Below, piece by piece: positions 12,320 through 24,454 of a stretch of 64,000 nt of DNA. Source of the DNA: Tethya wilhelma (taxonomy: Eukaryota > Porifera > Demospongiae > Tethyida > Tethyidae); NCBI GenBank assembly GCA_964030475.1, contig CAXIPT010000001.1:1547761-1611760 (forward strand). The letters are read 5' to 3'. The first letter of the stretch is position 1; each line of letters opens with the position of its first letter. The position numbers and the translations under genes are program-made. The notes under the pieces are model-generated. The model saw nothing but the letters and a program-made list of their open reading frames with translations, was not told where the DNA came from and searched no databases.

Positions 12320-13544
12320 GCTGGATGGCAATGAACACTAGGCAGAGAGAAAAGAGAGTAGCAGGTAGCATCACTGAGGCAAATCATACAAGAAAGGAAT
12401 GCTCAACAGCAAAGTGAAAAAAGGCAAAGAGAGAGAACACCAAGATTATTGGCAAGAGACGGGCACAATCACCGTCTCACCACACAGCATGTCCATGGAC
12501 TTACAGCAGCATTTGAACCGGTACATATTATACCAATATGCAACAATTGATGATAAATTTGTCCTTTTATTTGCAATGAACAAAGACAAAACACCATCTC
12601 ATCATCTATAATCAGAAACAAATGATCAACCTGAATATTCACCCAATCTCACATTGTATGCAACCACTGTAACAAATGAAATAAATAATAAGTGACGTCA
12701 TACATATCACATTTGTACTTCATCTGCATGTGCAAGCACAATACATACTTATAGTATGGAAAACACATACACAAACACCCATTCATGCTCACCCCCAAAT
12801 GTTGTAGGCATTTGCTAGTATTATAAGGTTTCTATAGTCATGTTTTGTAACAAATAGTGCTTATGTACTAATGAGCGCCATAGTTCTAGCTTAGTTGTGT
12901 GTTATCAGCTCTAGTCATCAAAAGTGGCATACTAAGGTAAAATAGTCCAAAAATTACATGACATTGTAGCATTCAACCAAAATCTATCTATATAAAATTA
13001 TAGTTCCTGAGAGCTGAGGCTTTTCAGCGTAAGCTTTGAGGGCTCACCTGCTTATCACATTCGTTTCATTATTCAAATTGACTGAAAGATCATTTGAGAC
13101 TGAAGGAGCAGAGGAGCACTCTATTTAACATAATATAAGCAGCTTTCATTGAATCTTATGCATGCACTGATGCCAGACACTGTCAGAGCTGGTTGGGCCC
13201 CACTATAATGGATCATGATATTGCTAGCTATATACTTCCTGCATGCAGCTAAGTCTAGGTTTATTCATTGCATGGAGTCTGCAGAGACTGGTTAATCCCT
13301 AAAAAAATCAGGATTACATGTAGCTTTGCTGCTTACAAGCCACATGCATAGTTTATTTATTTGGTGACTTAATAATTTTACTATAAGAAATGGTCCCAAG
13401 TACAGTAATTTAATATAAAATTATTATGTACTAATTCTTAATTGAAAATTTTAGTAGTAAACAAATACAAGTATGGAGAAAGAAAAACCAAAAGATTGTT
13501 ATTGGTGTATCTATACTTAGCCTAGCAAAAGGTATAATAGTTGG
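12320..13544. other. Intergenic stretch without a supported gene
   Basis: No gene is supported. Bases 12905-13050 are a degenerate piece of the CCAAGGGTTA repeat family (GCATACTAAGGTAAAATA, then GAGGCTTTTCAGC), matching the interior of 42481-42899. The remainder is AT-rich without recognisable structure. Confidence 0.5.
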
Positions 13545-14280
13545 TTATAAGAACTCAACTAGAAAGTATTGGAATCGATAAGTCTCATGACTGCTATCCC
13601 TGTGAACAATCAGATCCAGTCCTTTGCTTGTATCAATATGGGAATTAAACTTCCCAACTGTTGAAAATCCGTTGTTAGTTGAACATGATCCATAGTTACG
13701 TGCTGGGTCAAAGACCAAGACATAGGTCCCTGCTACTATATTACCATGAGTTGCACTGCGAGCATAATGTTGGCCGTTATATATGTAACACGGGTTAACA
13801 CTCGTAGTAGTGGAAGCAGCATAATCTACAAGTTGGTATTCATTATAATAACTACCTACTCCTTCTCTGATTCCAACTCTTACATCGTGATCACTACCTA
13901 CTGGATATATACCAACAGTGATGCGAATCATTGTTTGAGGAGAAATTTCTCCAGGAGCAGCTATGGGCACTCGAAGTAGCTCTTCATAGGTACTTCCTGC
14001 TGTAAAGTAGATGGTCAGGTCAGTCAGGGAGACCCTTGCACTATTGTCAATATAAGAGGCATAATACCTCACAGTGTCAGCATCGATGAGTATATTGTTT
14101 GGTTTGGATATAGGCTGTGTGGAGATAGTTATCAATTATTAAGCATGTAGCATCTTCTTTTGTTAAATATATATAATAATATACATAATGATGTGAGGGG
14201 CCTTTGCAACTTACCATTGCATGACTTATACCGAAGAAGCATGCGAATGATACTGTCAACAGTATACCTGTAGTCTTCAT
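13545..14280 (-). CDS. Secreted tandem-family protein, copy B
   Basis: Exons 14215-14280 and 13545-14114, separated by a 100-base phase-0 intron (donor GTAAGTTG, acceptor CCACACAG). Exon 1 gives a 22-residue signal peptide ending GISHAM; exon 2 gives 189 residues, for a precursor of 211. It is the most divergent intact copy: APGEISPQTMIRITVGIYP, a longer insertion in the DTVRYYASYIDNSARVS region, a loop after NPC reading YIYNGQHYARSATHGN, and an ending FQYFLVEFL. Both framework cysteines are kept. The decayed copy at 2240-2315 is closest to this gene in its surviving exon 2 piece. Function unknown; secretion inferred from the signal peptide. Confidence 0.85.
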
Positions 14281-14533
14281 TGCTATAAAAATCATTGGTA
14301 AATCCACAGTGACTATCATGCAGTAGGAAATAATAGTACTTAGTTATTCCATCATCATAATTGTTTTTATGGTTGTACTTCTCCATGAATAAGTAAGGTA
14401 TTTAGGCTTACTTGAAAGCAATGATTTTACTGATCAACCACCAATTTCACTGTGAGCATGCAGGTTGAAAAGAACAATCACCTCAGTTTGACTTCAAATG
14501 TTACTAAATCCTGAACTTATGAATTTTTTGTCT

Positions 14534-14544
14534 CCTTTTTATAG
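14534..14544 (-). promoter_or_regulatory. Candidate TATA box of copy B
   Basis: CTATAAAAAGG on the minus strand, about 255 bases upstream of the ATG, farther than in the other copies. The leader may contain an intron. Confidence 0.45.
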
Positions 14545-14964
14545 CCCAAGCAAATTGCTAGCATATTGATGATGTCAAATACCTGCATGAGTGTGGTTGA
14601 GGTCTGGTCAACCATTTTATCTTTGGTCGCGATCTCTTGTGATTGCTAGTAGGAATTGTGCAAATATTCCAAATGTGCATCCAATTTATATGGCTTATGA
14701 TTATAATACCTGTTATTCAAATGTTGCTTTACAGTACATAAAGTTCAGTAAAGTTGGTGCTTCAAAAAGTGTCCAGTAATATTATAGCATAAATGCATGC
14801 TATTAGGAATGTCTTTTATGAGGGGTTGACTGAAACAATAGTATTTGTTAGGAACAGGGAATTTAGAGAATATTTAGTAGGTGTAGTCATGACAGATGTA
14901 TAAATGTTGAAATGGAAGGATCTTGAACTTGCTGAAAATCTTGCAAAATCTAGCTGGATTAATG

Positions 14965-15591
14965 AAGGCACCAAGGTGCATAACCCTTGGTGCATAATTT
15001 GCACATAAAATTCTGAGTGCATTGTATGTGCTGTAAAATTATACGTAATTAGTGTATGATGTTAAAATGTTATGCATTGCTGTGTTTATGTGTTTGTACA
15101 TTTATCATTCATGAAATGGTACAATGAAGGTTAATATATTATATATTCGATATGTCACAGTACTATTGTAGTTATTGCCACAACATTCACCTTTGTAAGG
15201 ATCCCAGGCCATATGCTCTGCTATCTACGCTTTATATATACCTCGCCCCTCATGCTCGCCCTCCAATATCTATGCTATATGACTCACTCAGGCTCACCCT
15301 CATGCTCGCCCTCCAAAGTTTCAACTGTATGGCCTTATGGGTGTGGCCTCGAAGCTTAGCACTAGGAGAGGCTAAAAGGTTCATATCTCAGGAACTACAA
15401 ACTTTTGATGAATTTTTTGTTTAATTCTTTTAGATAATCTCGATTATTTTACCTTGGTATGCCGCTTTTGAAGACTGGAGCTGTTGTTCTTGAGATATAG
15501 TTGGAACACACACACACACACATACACACACACACACACAGACAAAACGACTACAGTAACCCTAGGTGCGCATGTGTACCAAAGGGTTAAT
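14965..15591 (+). repeat. CCAAGGGTTA repeat family, forward copy
   Basis: Begins GAAGGCACCAAGGTGCATAA and ends TGTACCAAAGGGTTAA. The interior carries GTGTGGCCTCGAAGCTTAGC, CATATCTCAGGAACTACAAA and a CA microsatellite (15508-15540). The same order is seen at 25806-26637 and, reversed, at 42481-42899, so the microsatellite is part of the element. Confidence 0.7.
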
Positions 15592-15612
15592 TATAGAAGG
15601 TAACTACGTATA

Positions 15613-15636
15613 TTATTATTATTATTATTATTATTA
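15613..15636. repeat. (ATT)n microsatellite
   Basis: Uninterrupted ATT run near the 3' end of the decayed frame. Confidence 0.85.
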
Positions 15637-15976
15637 CTGCTTTACAACACAGATATAAGGAAACAATTAGGAGATTAAGAGCAAGGACATCTGGTTGTTT
15701 GGTCTGTGTTGATGGTCTGGAGGGATTAACCTCCAGCCACGAGATATACAGTATAAGTACACTATATAGGTGGTTAACTATAAGACTTATGATTAGTGGT
15801 CTTAGACCATGTCCTGTAAGCAATATATATGTGAAGTCAGGCTTGACAGTTGTCCATACGGGTGGTCCTCTATGAAATATCTTTAGTCCAGGAATGCCAT
15901 TCTGTTCTTCATACTGCACTAGTCTGGAGCAGGAAACATCTGCATCACTGTCACTCTCACTCTCACTAGACTGAGG

Positions 15977-16675
15977 TAGCCTCGTACCCAGGCCACTCCC
16001 TCTTTTTAGTGTTTCACACTAAAAATTGGGAGGGCCTGGTACATGTTCTCACGTGAGGTCGAACAGTAATTAGTGAGCGTGGGCGAAGCCATTACATCAT
16101 GCACCTGTATTGCCTAAGAATATTGGTTTTTGCGCCCATGCAGTTGTACAATAGTAGATTGAGCCTTTAATATACTGTACTAAGGGGCTAGCCTACAGTC
16201 TACTGAGTCAGGCTATGCTTGACTCGCACTTACAAGCATGCCTAGCGCTTCACTATAGCGAGCTAAATCTGTTTTTTTAGGCTTATTTTACTCTGTTTCT
16301 ACAGGTAGCAAACGGTCCGAGCTTTTGGCAGGTCCAAGACGGCTCCAACGGAATTCAAATAGTTTTATTTTTACTTCTTTCTTGACTTACACAAATTTTT
16401 TTGTTGTTTTTACGAAAAAGAAGCGAATTTTCGAGTCTTGTCACAAATTTTCTTGCCTGATACTGGAAAAGCAGCCATCTTGCCGCGAGCTTGCCAGTAA
16501 AACTAAAATTATTTGCGTGGGTGCAACATAGAACTCGTGCCTAGCGCATGCAACACGCCCACGTGCAATTAAATATGACGCGGATCTGACATACTTCACA
16601 TGAGGACATGTACCAGGCCCTCCCAATTTTTAGCGTGAAACACTAAAAAGAGGGAGTGGCCTGGGTACGAGGCTA
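15977..16675. mobile_element. Inverted-repeat DNA transposon (non-autonomous) with 9-base target duplication
   Basis: About 80 bases at each end are inverted copies with very few differences (ends TAGCCTCGTACCCAGGCCAC; then TTTTTAGTGTTTCAC). AGACTGAGG lies directly outside both ends (15968-15976 and 16676-16684), a clean 9-base target-site duplication. The interior has no transposase. A 9-base duplication is typical of Mutator-like elements, so that class is suggested but not shown. It inserted into the decayed gene at 15587-17393. A second, older copy follows at 17463-17880, and a mini version sits in a MYLIP intron at 50746-50841. Confidence 0.85.
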
Positions 16676-17462
16676 AGACTGAGGCTCCTTCTTACTCCGA
16701 TGTGGTTTATGTCTTCTTGTGGTTTATGTCTTCTTGCCACCACAGGTGCCCATTCATGGTCTTGATCAGATGATGTTAGGTACTCTACACCTGGAATACT
16801 GTCATATTCTTCATATGAAACATCCTGGCAGGTTGAAAGGTCTGGTACCTCTGTAGTACAAATGGTAGAGAGAGTTGGAGTACTGATTTCTATTGGTTGC
16901 AGTATAGCCTCAGACTGATGTGCACTTGGAGATGGTAGAGTCTGTGGGCAGACACTAGCAGCATTCTTGAAGTAGTAGATTCATGCTCATGATTAGGAGC
17001 CAATCTGGATGGAATGGGCCTAGGTTTTGATTGAAAGTCTTGCATCTTCTTCTTTAGCTGCGATGGTATAGGTTGCTGTGCACTTATTAGAGAAGCCTGC
17101 ACAGAGTCACTTCCTTTCTTATGATAGGTCTCCTGCTTTTGTTTTTTATTTGGTGTTTGCCTGGCAGGACTAGGAAGAGTCTTAGACTGAATTTTCACCT
17201 TGTTTTTCCTTTGCTTTGTAGAAGATTTTACTGGCTTAGAATTATTGATCAGGGCTGGCCAGAAGAATGAGACAGAAAATCCTCCAGTAGTGTGCCTGGC
17301 TGTCCACTGAGCACATTGCATGTCCAGGCCCAGATGTTGCAACTGTACTCCCAGTTCCTCTAGACTAACATACAGACTATCAAGAACTGCCACTTTGACT
17401 CAGTTTAGCTTTTTCAGCCATCCCCCCCCCCTTCCTTTTTTTTCTATATATGTATAGCTATA

Positions 17463-17880
17463 TGTAATTAGCCTCATCCCCAGGCTACTCCTTCTTAAAA
17501 AATCAAGAGGGCATGGTGCATAGGTGAAGCCATTACATCACCTGTATTGGCCGATTAAGCATATCACAACCACATTAGTTTTTACATCCATACAATTGTT
17601 CAATGTGCACTGCCTGGTGCTTCATTAAAATTAATTTGTATTTTAGGCTTATTTTACTCTTTCTGCAGTTAGCTTACACTGCTGTATAGGCTATTGTCTG
17701 GAAGTATAAACTTGTTAATCAATAGAAAATGAGCCTAAGTTTTTGGGGGGTTCAAAATGGCTTTATTTGCATGGGTGCAAAACTGAACTCCATGCAATGT
17801 GTCCAAGCATAATTAAATATGATGCAGATCTGACGTACTTCATGTGAGGAGATGTACCAGGTCCTCTGATTTTTTTAGCN
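17463..17880. mobile_element. Degraded second copy of the 15977-16675 element
   Basis: Starts TTAGCCTCATCCCCAGGCTA and follows the same order as the first copy (GAAGCCATTACATCA, CACCTGTATTG, GGCTTATTTTACTCT, ATGTACCAGG). The right end runs into an N at 17880, so its terminus is uncertain. Confidence 0.7.
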
Positions 17881-18869
17881 CAAGACAAACCACTAAACCT
17901 GTAATAACTCCTCCTGCTTGTCTGACTTCCATACCCTTGTCACAAAGAGTTGATTTTGCTAATTAATATCAATTACTCTGTATGGACAGCTGCTTCAATT
18001 TGATATGCATGGAAAATTAATTTTATGTACTCCATTACATGCAACCTAACTCTAAGTTTCAGGCTAGACGGCCAATACAAGTACGCCCATAAGAACTACC
18101 CATCTACAATAATATTATATCAAACAATTGTCCCTGCAGGTCATTTTTGCTCTAGTCAATTACACTGCTGACCTCACCTCTCTCTCCCAGCACACCAACT
18201 CATCCCCACCATCCTCCCCCCTTTTCTAACCAGGATTACCACATCATTGCTACCAGATGTGTAGATGGTTAACCTCAGTACCCACCTATAGACCGAACCT
18301 TTATTACTTACATACTGGATGTTTTACAAATTGGCTTTCAACTTTGTTTTTCCCATAGCTGCACACCAGCCAAATCTAATCACTTAATCATCAATNTGCA
18401 GTAAGTCTCACTGCCATGCCTTGACAATAGTCTTGCCCTGAAGTCTGTATTCGCATATGCTTACCCTTAATGTGTAAGAATACAAGCCTTAAGCTTACTA
18501 AATTTACCTTATCTAATAATAAGTCAAATAACACACACTACACTTGGTCTATTACTACACTTTTTCATCTGTTTGTTAATTTCTGAAGAACAACAGCTCC
18601 AGTGATAAAATTGAAGGTACTCACATTTACAAATCTTGAACATAATGACTACCACATAATGCATATTACATCCACTAGCTGTTTTCTACACATCCCAGCT
18701 TGATACCACTGCATTACACAGTATAATTTTGTTGCATTGTCATTAAGATACTTACTGTGGCAAATTTTCATAAAGGAAACATTTAATATGTATTGGATAG
18801 TGTATAAAAATTGTAATGTGAATATAGAACAGAAATATACACTGTCAAGTCAGTACTGAACTTTCGATT
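17881..18869. other. Intergenic stretch without a supported gene
   Basis: AT-rich with a C-rich patch near 18170-18240 and an N at 18396. No open frame, repeat end or RNA gene was recognised. Confidence 0.5.
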
Positions 18870-19655
18870 TTAAAGAAACTCAACCAGGAAGTATTGAAAG
18901 GTATACTGCTCTGCATGCTCACTTTTGTGAACAATTAGGTCAAGTCCTTTGCTTAAATCAACATTGTTGTTGAACTTCCCAGCTGTTGCAAACCCAGTGT
19001 TAGTTGAACAGGTTCCAAACTTGTGTATTGGGTCAAAGACCAAGACATAGGTCCCTGCTACTATATTGCCATGAGGAGCAGTGCGGCCATTGTGTGAGCC
19101 ATCAAATATTTCACATGGGTTGACACTTCTTGTAGTAGATGAAGCAGTTTCTACTAGCTGATATTGGTTGTCATTGACTCCATCACTGATTCCAACTATT
19201 GGGTCATTGTCAGCCACTGGTGGGTTCATACCAACGGTGATACGAATCATTGCTTGAGGAAGAAGGTCTCCAGGAGCAGCTAGAGGCACTCGAAGTAATT
19301 CTCCATTGGCATTCCCTCTTCCAAAACTAAGGGTGAGGTCATTGATAGTAGCACTGGAGTGGATGAATGAGGCATAGAACCTCACAGTATCAGCATTGAT
19401 GAGTATGGTCTTTGGCACTGGCTGTATGCATGCATGCATGAATATGAAAATTATTAATGAATTATTATCTTTGCTTCTGTATCAAGTTACATCTTTGGCC
19501 GGCAAAATGATAGCAAGCCTAAGTACTTACATATGTCATTTTCTACTATCTGAATACAGTATTCAATTTGGTAGTCTAAGACCACTCACCACTGCATGAC
19601 TGTTGAGGAAGCAGCCAGTGAGTACCAACATTAGCAATGTGATGTGTGTCTCCAT
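18870..19655 (-). CDS. Secreted tandem-family protein, copy C
   Basis: Exons 19590-19655 and 18870-19421, with a 168-base intron, the longest in the intact set (donor GTGAGTGG, acceptor GCATACAG). The 22-residue signal peptide (METHITLLMLVLTGCFLNSH) is unlike the MKTL type of copies A, D and F but shared with the decayed copy at 2428-2497. The mature part has 183 residues, for a precursor of 205. It keeps DTVRFYASFIHSS, RITVGMNPP, GISDGV, NPC, CSTNTGF and the end FQYFLVEFL. The loop after NPC reads EIFDGSHNGRTAPHGN, close to that of copies A and H. Function unknown. Confidence 0.88.
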
Positions 19656-19787
19656 TGTAGCTTGTTTGTATCTGAGGGATGGTTGTATAGCTTGATGTGA
19701 TGTTCTCTTGCTCTTGCTTGTTGTGATAAGTCTTCTTGATGACAGGTTTTCTGGTTCTCTGCTGCTCAGTGCTGTTTCTTTTATACT

Positions 19788-19797
19788 TGGCTGTTGT
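19788..19797 (-). promoter_or_regulatory. TATA box of copy C
   Basis: AGTATAAAAG on the minus strand, 135 bases upstream of the ATG, collinear with the decayed copy's box at 2611-2620. Confidence 0.6.
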
Positions 19798-20309
19798 TAT
19801 GAAACAAGTATATGACAGAACTTGTGTCATAATTCTCTGAATACAGTTGTACTGGAACTTTTGGATGACTTTTGTTGGACTTTTCTACCATTTCTTTTGA
19901 GAGGCAATGTACTTTCATTAACGGTGTGAATAAGTTAAGTTTGTTGACCATGAATCTTGAAAACAGCTGAAAGTACAATATTCTACGTCATGGGTAGTGC
20001 AGTATTCATTGCTTTGTTGTAAGTGAGACTTGTTTGTCATACTGCAGTAGGTTTATACTGTGAATAACTTTATGGCAAGAATCTACCTACACCCTTATCA
20101 TTGTGAATAACTATAGAATATTCATAAAAGTTAAACATGGTTGTTGACTAAGAGTCAACTGTAAGTTATGTCACCACACAACTTGTGCAATGATTAGCCT
20201 TGGTGCATCAACATTTGGTCCTGACAATGCTTTTCAACTAAACGTTGAAGTTGTACCGTTTAATTGACTTGTTTGAGTTATTTTTTGCAGAAATGACCAT
20301 GCCTACCAA

Positions 20310-20560
20310 TTATTAGGGTGAATCTTAGCGAGCCCCATTAAAACATTGAGCAACCATCACAGCATTGACCAAACTGGAAATAGCTAGGATACTTAAAGTG
20401 AATGAAAAACTAGCAAAAACTAAACACCTACAGCCTGCATGTGCAAACACTTACAGTATTTCATTTTGCATGAAAAGGACAACGTGGGATCTGAAGCTCA
20501 TAGCTAGACTTCGATAACGAAGCAAAGAATACTGAAAGAACTGTGCACTAGACTATAAAA
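20310..20560 (+). repeat. Degenerate member of the GGGGCGAGCC element family
   Basis: TTAGCGAGCCCCATT, AAACATTGAGCAA and TTGACCAAACTGGAAATAGCTA follow the order of the intact element at 10051. The right end is not recognisable. The remaining 20560-21560 shows no gene. Confidence 0.55.
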
Positions 20561-21566
20561 TTAGCTGCTATAGATGCTCAGAAAAAACTACAGAACGAGT
20601 TCTACAATTTGGTACTAGCTTTATTAGTCAAACCTAGAAGCAAATGCCAAATGAAGCACTAGATCAGTAAAGTTGAGTTTTTTGTGATACAGTCAGGATG
20701 GGTAGGAACTGCATGCGCCTGTGCTTTAAAGCTTCTATCGGTCAGGTGAATTTGGTTTCATTTGTTATTATCATAGATTGTTTTATTTAGGCCTTTGCTT
20801 GACAGTTTGGTTAGAGTTCTAGTTTGCATATCCAGTAATATTCTCTCTGTTTTAACCATGTGTTTAGGTTTTCTCTATCGAAATAAGGAGGTGCCATTTC
20901 TAGGATCTGGAATTTTATGTCTGCTTGTTTGTGGTTACTGTTCTGTATGTGTTTTCCTATGCCCGAGCTATTTGATTGTAGGTGTTCAAATATTCCAACA
21001 TATTATTGTGCTTTGCAATCTTTATGTGTGCAAGTGGCTAAATACATGACATTTTTTGTATCGTAGTTGTATTTTTCATATGTGACGGGCAGGTTTATCG
21101 GGTGTTTGGTTTTGTCGTGGATGCTTATTGCGAAAGTGTTAGTGGTTAGGATTTACAAGTAAAACAGTTCTTTTTGCATTTTCTAATGGGGTTGTTGAAG
21201 TTATTTAGTTTATCTTGGAACAGGTTGAGTGGATATTTTTCATCAATAGTAATTGGATTAGTGGGATTGAAATTGAAAGATAAGTGAAATGATGAGATTC
21301 ATGCAATACTTTTCATATGAAGCAAAATAGCTAACTTTTGATTGGTAAGGCTAGAAAGCTGGAAAAGCAACCAAAAGAATGGTGAGAATGAGCGCTCTCC
21401 AAAGGTGCTTGAAATTTTGAAATTGGTTGGATATTTAGCAAGTTTTTCAATTTTTTCTACCAGCATTCTCAAACCAGATGAACTTTAGTATAATATTATG
21501 TACAGTAAGAATTAAACCTAACATAATATTTATAAACATTAGTACAATAATTTGATCGTGAATAGT

Positions 21567-22269
21567 TCACAGAAACTCAACCAGTAAGTGATGAAATGTA
21601 TACTTTTCTGCTGCATCATCCCTGTTGACAACCAAGTCTAGTCCTTTGCTTGGATCAACGTGGGCATTGAACTTTCCAGCTGTGGCAAACCCATTGTTAG
21701 TTGAACATGTTCCAAACTTGTGTATTGGGTCAAAGACCAAGACATAGGTCCCTGCTACTATATTACCATGAGGTGCACTACGAAAGTTTTGAGTCCCACC
21801 AACAATTTCACATGGATTAAGACTTCTTGTGGTGGAAGAGGCGTCTTGTACAAGAGAATATTGGTTCCTATTCACTCCATCACTGATTCCAACTATTGGA
21901 TCATTGTCAGTAGCCGGTGGGTTCATACCAACAGTGATACGAATCATTGATTGAGGAAGAACCTCTCCAGGAGCAGCTATGGGCACTCGAAGTAGCACTT
22001 CTCCTCTAGATCCTGCTCCATAGTCAATGGTGAGGGCATTAATAGTAGCACTGGAGTCGATGAATGAGGCATAGAACCTCACAGTGTCAGCATTGATGAG
22101 TATGGTCTTTGATGTTGTTACTGGCTGCAAAATAAATGCAACACAATGCATATCACCTTCAGACCACGAATGCATCTACACTATAATTCTTCCTTACACT
22201 CACCAAAGTGTGACCAATAGAGAAGCAGCCAATGGTCATGACAATCAATACTCCATAAAGAGTCTTCAT
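21567..22269 (-). CDS. Secreted tandem-family protein, copy D
   Basis: Exons 22204-22269 and 21567-22124 with a 79-base intron (donor GTGAGTGT, acceptor TTTTGCAG). The 22-residue signal peptide reads MKTLYGVLIVMTIGCFSIGH; the mature chain has 185 residues, for a precursor of 207. Framework blocks are intact, with both cysteines, the loop EIVGGTQNFRSAPHGN and an ending HHLLVEFL in place of YFLVEFL. Its leader, promoter and 1.2 kb of upstream DNA are collinear with those of copy F, so D and F are sister genes from a block duplication. Function unknown. Confidence 0.88.
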
Positions 22270-22442
22270 TTTGAGTAGTTGCTGTATATGTAAATCAATT
22301 CTCAACCTCTTGAAAAGTTTTACCTTCAAAAATTGATCTACTGTTGTTTGCTTCAATTTCGTGGGTTGTTGTTCAGTTGCAAGTAATACTATGTTCTCAC
22401 TTGTGTACAAGTGTGACTGCAAGAGTTGGATGCTTTGATTCA

Positions 22443-22452
22443 CTTTTATATC
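22443..22452 (-). promoter_or_regulatory. TATA box of copy D
   Basis: GATATAAAAG on the minus strand, 174 bases upstream of the ATG. About 20 bases further upstream, ATGATTACATAATGAACA is shared with copies A (diverged) and F. Confidence 0.65.
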
Positions 22453-22454
22453 CA

Positions 22455-23680
22455 TTCACCCTGTTCATTATGTAATCATTGTTTGGAGAGTGTGGGAAAT
22501 TTACTACTTATTGTGGTTGCATAAAACATACTTTTTTATTTGTGGTATACCTAAATACTACAAGCAAGCATCCATTGAGTGCATGTAGTGTCTGTATAAT
22601 ACTTTTGTCTTACATGAAAAATAGGGCATTGCATTACAAACAAAATTAATGTAGATAATATTGTTAGTTTTAAAATATGGAAATTTTTAAATTTTCAAGT
22701 TGAATAGTAATTTTTGCACAACTGTGCAAGGTTACACAGCCCCACCCATTATGATTTTGCATATTTATTTTCCTATTCCGTGGCCTCTATAGAAATTTTT
22801 TACTATGGTATTGTTTGGTAGGAAATCACAAACTATTTTCAGTATGCATGCAAAATAATAGTTTAATCACAGGCCATCTAGACAATCACTGTGATCACAC
22901 ATCAATACATGTTAGTGCAAAAATACTCACAAGAGCAATTAAGTCTATTATTCAAATTAGTGTACTAGCTGATGACTGAGAGTAAGTTATTTATGTTACT
23001 CCACCAAGGGTTTACCAATATTACTGAGTGTATTTCAATAATGTCCATCAGTATGTTCTAAAATGCTTGTATATCATACCGCTCAGAGTTTTCGCTGCTT
23101 TCTATCCACTTTTGAGTGTAGTTTAGGCTTGTACACTGACTATATATAATCTATATGTGAGACTTAAGCAAATACCATATAGCCAGAAATATTGACGGTT
23201 AGAGAAAAGCAATACTATCATTAACATAGTAACTGTTGTACAATGTTATCAATGTGTATGGAGTGTGGTTAAATATTTGTGGTTAAGTGCTACCACTTTA
23301 GTTTGGTAGCAACCTCAACGTTTTTGCCATGCAAAATCCAGAATGATGATCTAGCTATCTACATAAATATGCTACCTCCACTACTCACATTGATTCATTA
23401 TCACACACCCATAATCATAGTTCAAGGGAATGAATACAATTTTTTACAATACAATGTACATAATTATGACCAAGCATTTTGACACTAATCAATAACCTCA
23501 TTCTAATTGTTAGCTATAATAATTCTAATAGTACACAAGTTTTTCAATCTATTGGGTACGATTGTGAATAGTTTTGGTTCAATAATTACACTTAAAAAGT
23601 ATGTAGAAAGAGCTAGTAGTCTAGGAGTTACTTTGTAGTTCAATAGTCCCTATGAACTTGTACAATTGGCAAGGATTTCT
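22455..23680. repeat. Duplicated intergenic block (partner of 26710-28826)
   Basis: Collinear with the F-G interval over its whole length; shared landmarks include GGTTACACAGCCCCACCCAT, CTCACAAGAGCAATTAAGTC, GACTGAGAGTAAGTTATTT and GTTAGCTATAA. This copy lacks the insertions present in the partner and keeps only about 12 bases of the gene fragment found there (ACTAGCTGAT near 22974). Confidence 0.8.
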
Positions 23681-24343
23681 TCACAGAAACTCGACCATAA
23701 AGTAGTGAAAGACATACTCCTCTGCAGCATTGTCCCTATGAACAACCAGGTCCAGTCCTTTGCTTGGATCAACATGAGTATTGAACTTTCCATTTGTGGA
23801 GAATCCATGGTTTGTTGAACACGTTCCATAATTGTGTTTTGGGTCAAAGATCATGACATAGGTCCCTGCTACTATATTACCATGAGGAGCACTGCGAGGC
23901 TACCTATAGTAGATGAAGCATCTTGTACGAGAGCATATCGGTTGTTATTCACTCCATCGCTGATTCCAACCCTTACATCATTGTCAGTAGTTGATGGGTT
24001 CATACCAACAGTAATACGAATCATTGCTTGAGGAAGAAGTTCTCCAGGAACAGCTAGAGGCACTCGAAGTAGCTCTTCATATCGAATCCCTGCTCCAAAC
24101 TTAATGGTGAGATCCTCAACAGTAGCACTGGAGTGGATGAATGAGGCATGGAACCTCATTGTGTCTGGTGTGATGAGGATGGTCTTTGATGTTGTCAGTG
24201 GCTGTTGAACATGGTGGAAAATGAAACCCAATAAATTTTATATGACATGTTGTTAGAAAAATAATACATAACAATGAAAATCCGACAGAGAAACAGCAAA
24301 AAAATTTTACCAACACCAGACCATTCGGAAATCCAATCTTCAT
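23681..24343 (-). pseudogene. Secreted tandem-family pseudogene, copy E
   Basis: Exon 1 24272-24343 and exon 2 23681-24201, sister to copy G. Against G, a 43-base deletion near 23904 removes the NPC cysteine region and shifts the frame, leading to an early stop. The splice donor also reads TTATGT where G has GTACGT, so the signal exon cannot join normally. The C-terminal frame (ending YFMVEFL) is otherwise well kept, so inactivation looks recent. A TATA box remains upstream. Confidence 0.85.
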
Positions 24344-24443
24344 TGTTATATTCCTCACTGATATGATTCTTGTAAGAAATTTGTTGATTCAGCTACACTT
24401 CCTAGAGAATAATGATCTTGTGATTTTGCAATGGAGCTACTCC

Positions 24444-24454
24444 CTCTTTTATAG
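24444..24454 (-). promoter_or_regulatory. TATA box of copy E
   Basis: CTATAAAAGAG on the minus strand, about 107 bases upstream of the ATG remnant, matching that of copy G. Confidence 0.55.

Larger units (their letters stand above)
15587..17393 (-). pseudogene. Decayed FWP-motif gene interrupted by an inserted element
   Basis: On the minus strand a coding-like stretch starts at 17393 (MAVLDSLYVSLEELGVQLQH), has a GFSVSFFWP motif, then a Lys/Gln/Ser-rich linker. It changes frame near 16960, crosses a 17-base tandem duplication near 16709-16742 that again shifts frame, and is split by a 699-base element at 15977-16675. Beyond the element it continues with a Ser/Glu/Asp-rich run and QYEEQNGIPGLKIFHRGPP before stopping at 15587. 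The N-terminus resembles the frame at 5233-6127. Family unknown; at least three lesions make a functional product unlikely. It may derive from a mobile element or a multi-copy gene. Confidence 0.55.

Noticed and set aside
13746..13979. Plus-strand open frames opposite the array genes (also 21720-21950, 40709-40972)
   Set aside because: These are antisense shadows of the conserved exon 2 and recur only because the coding strand is conserved.
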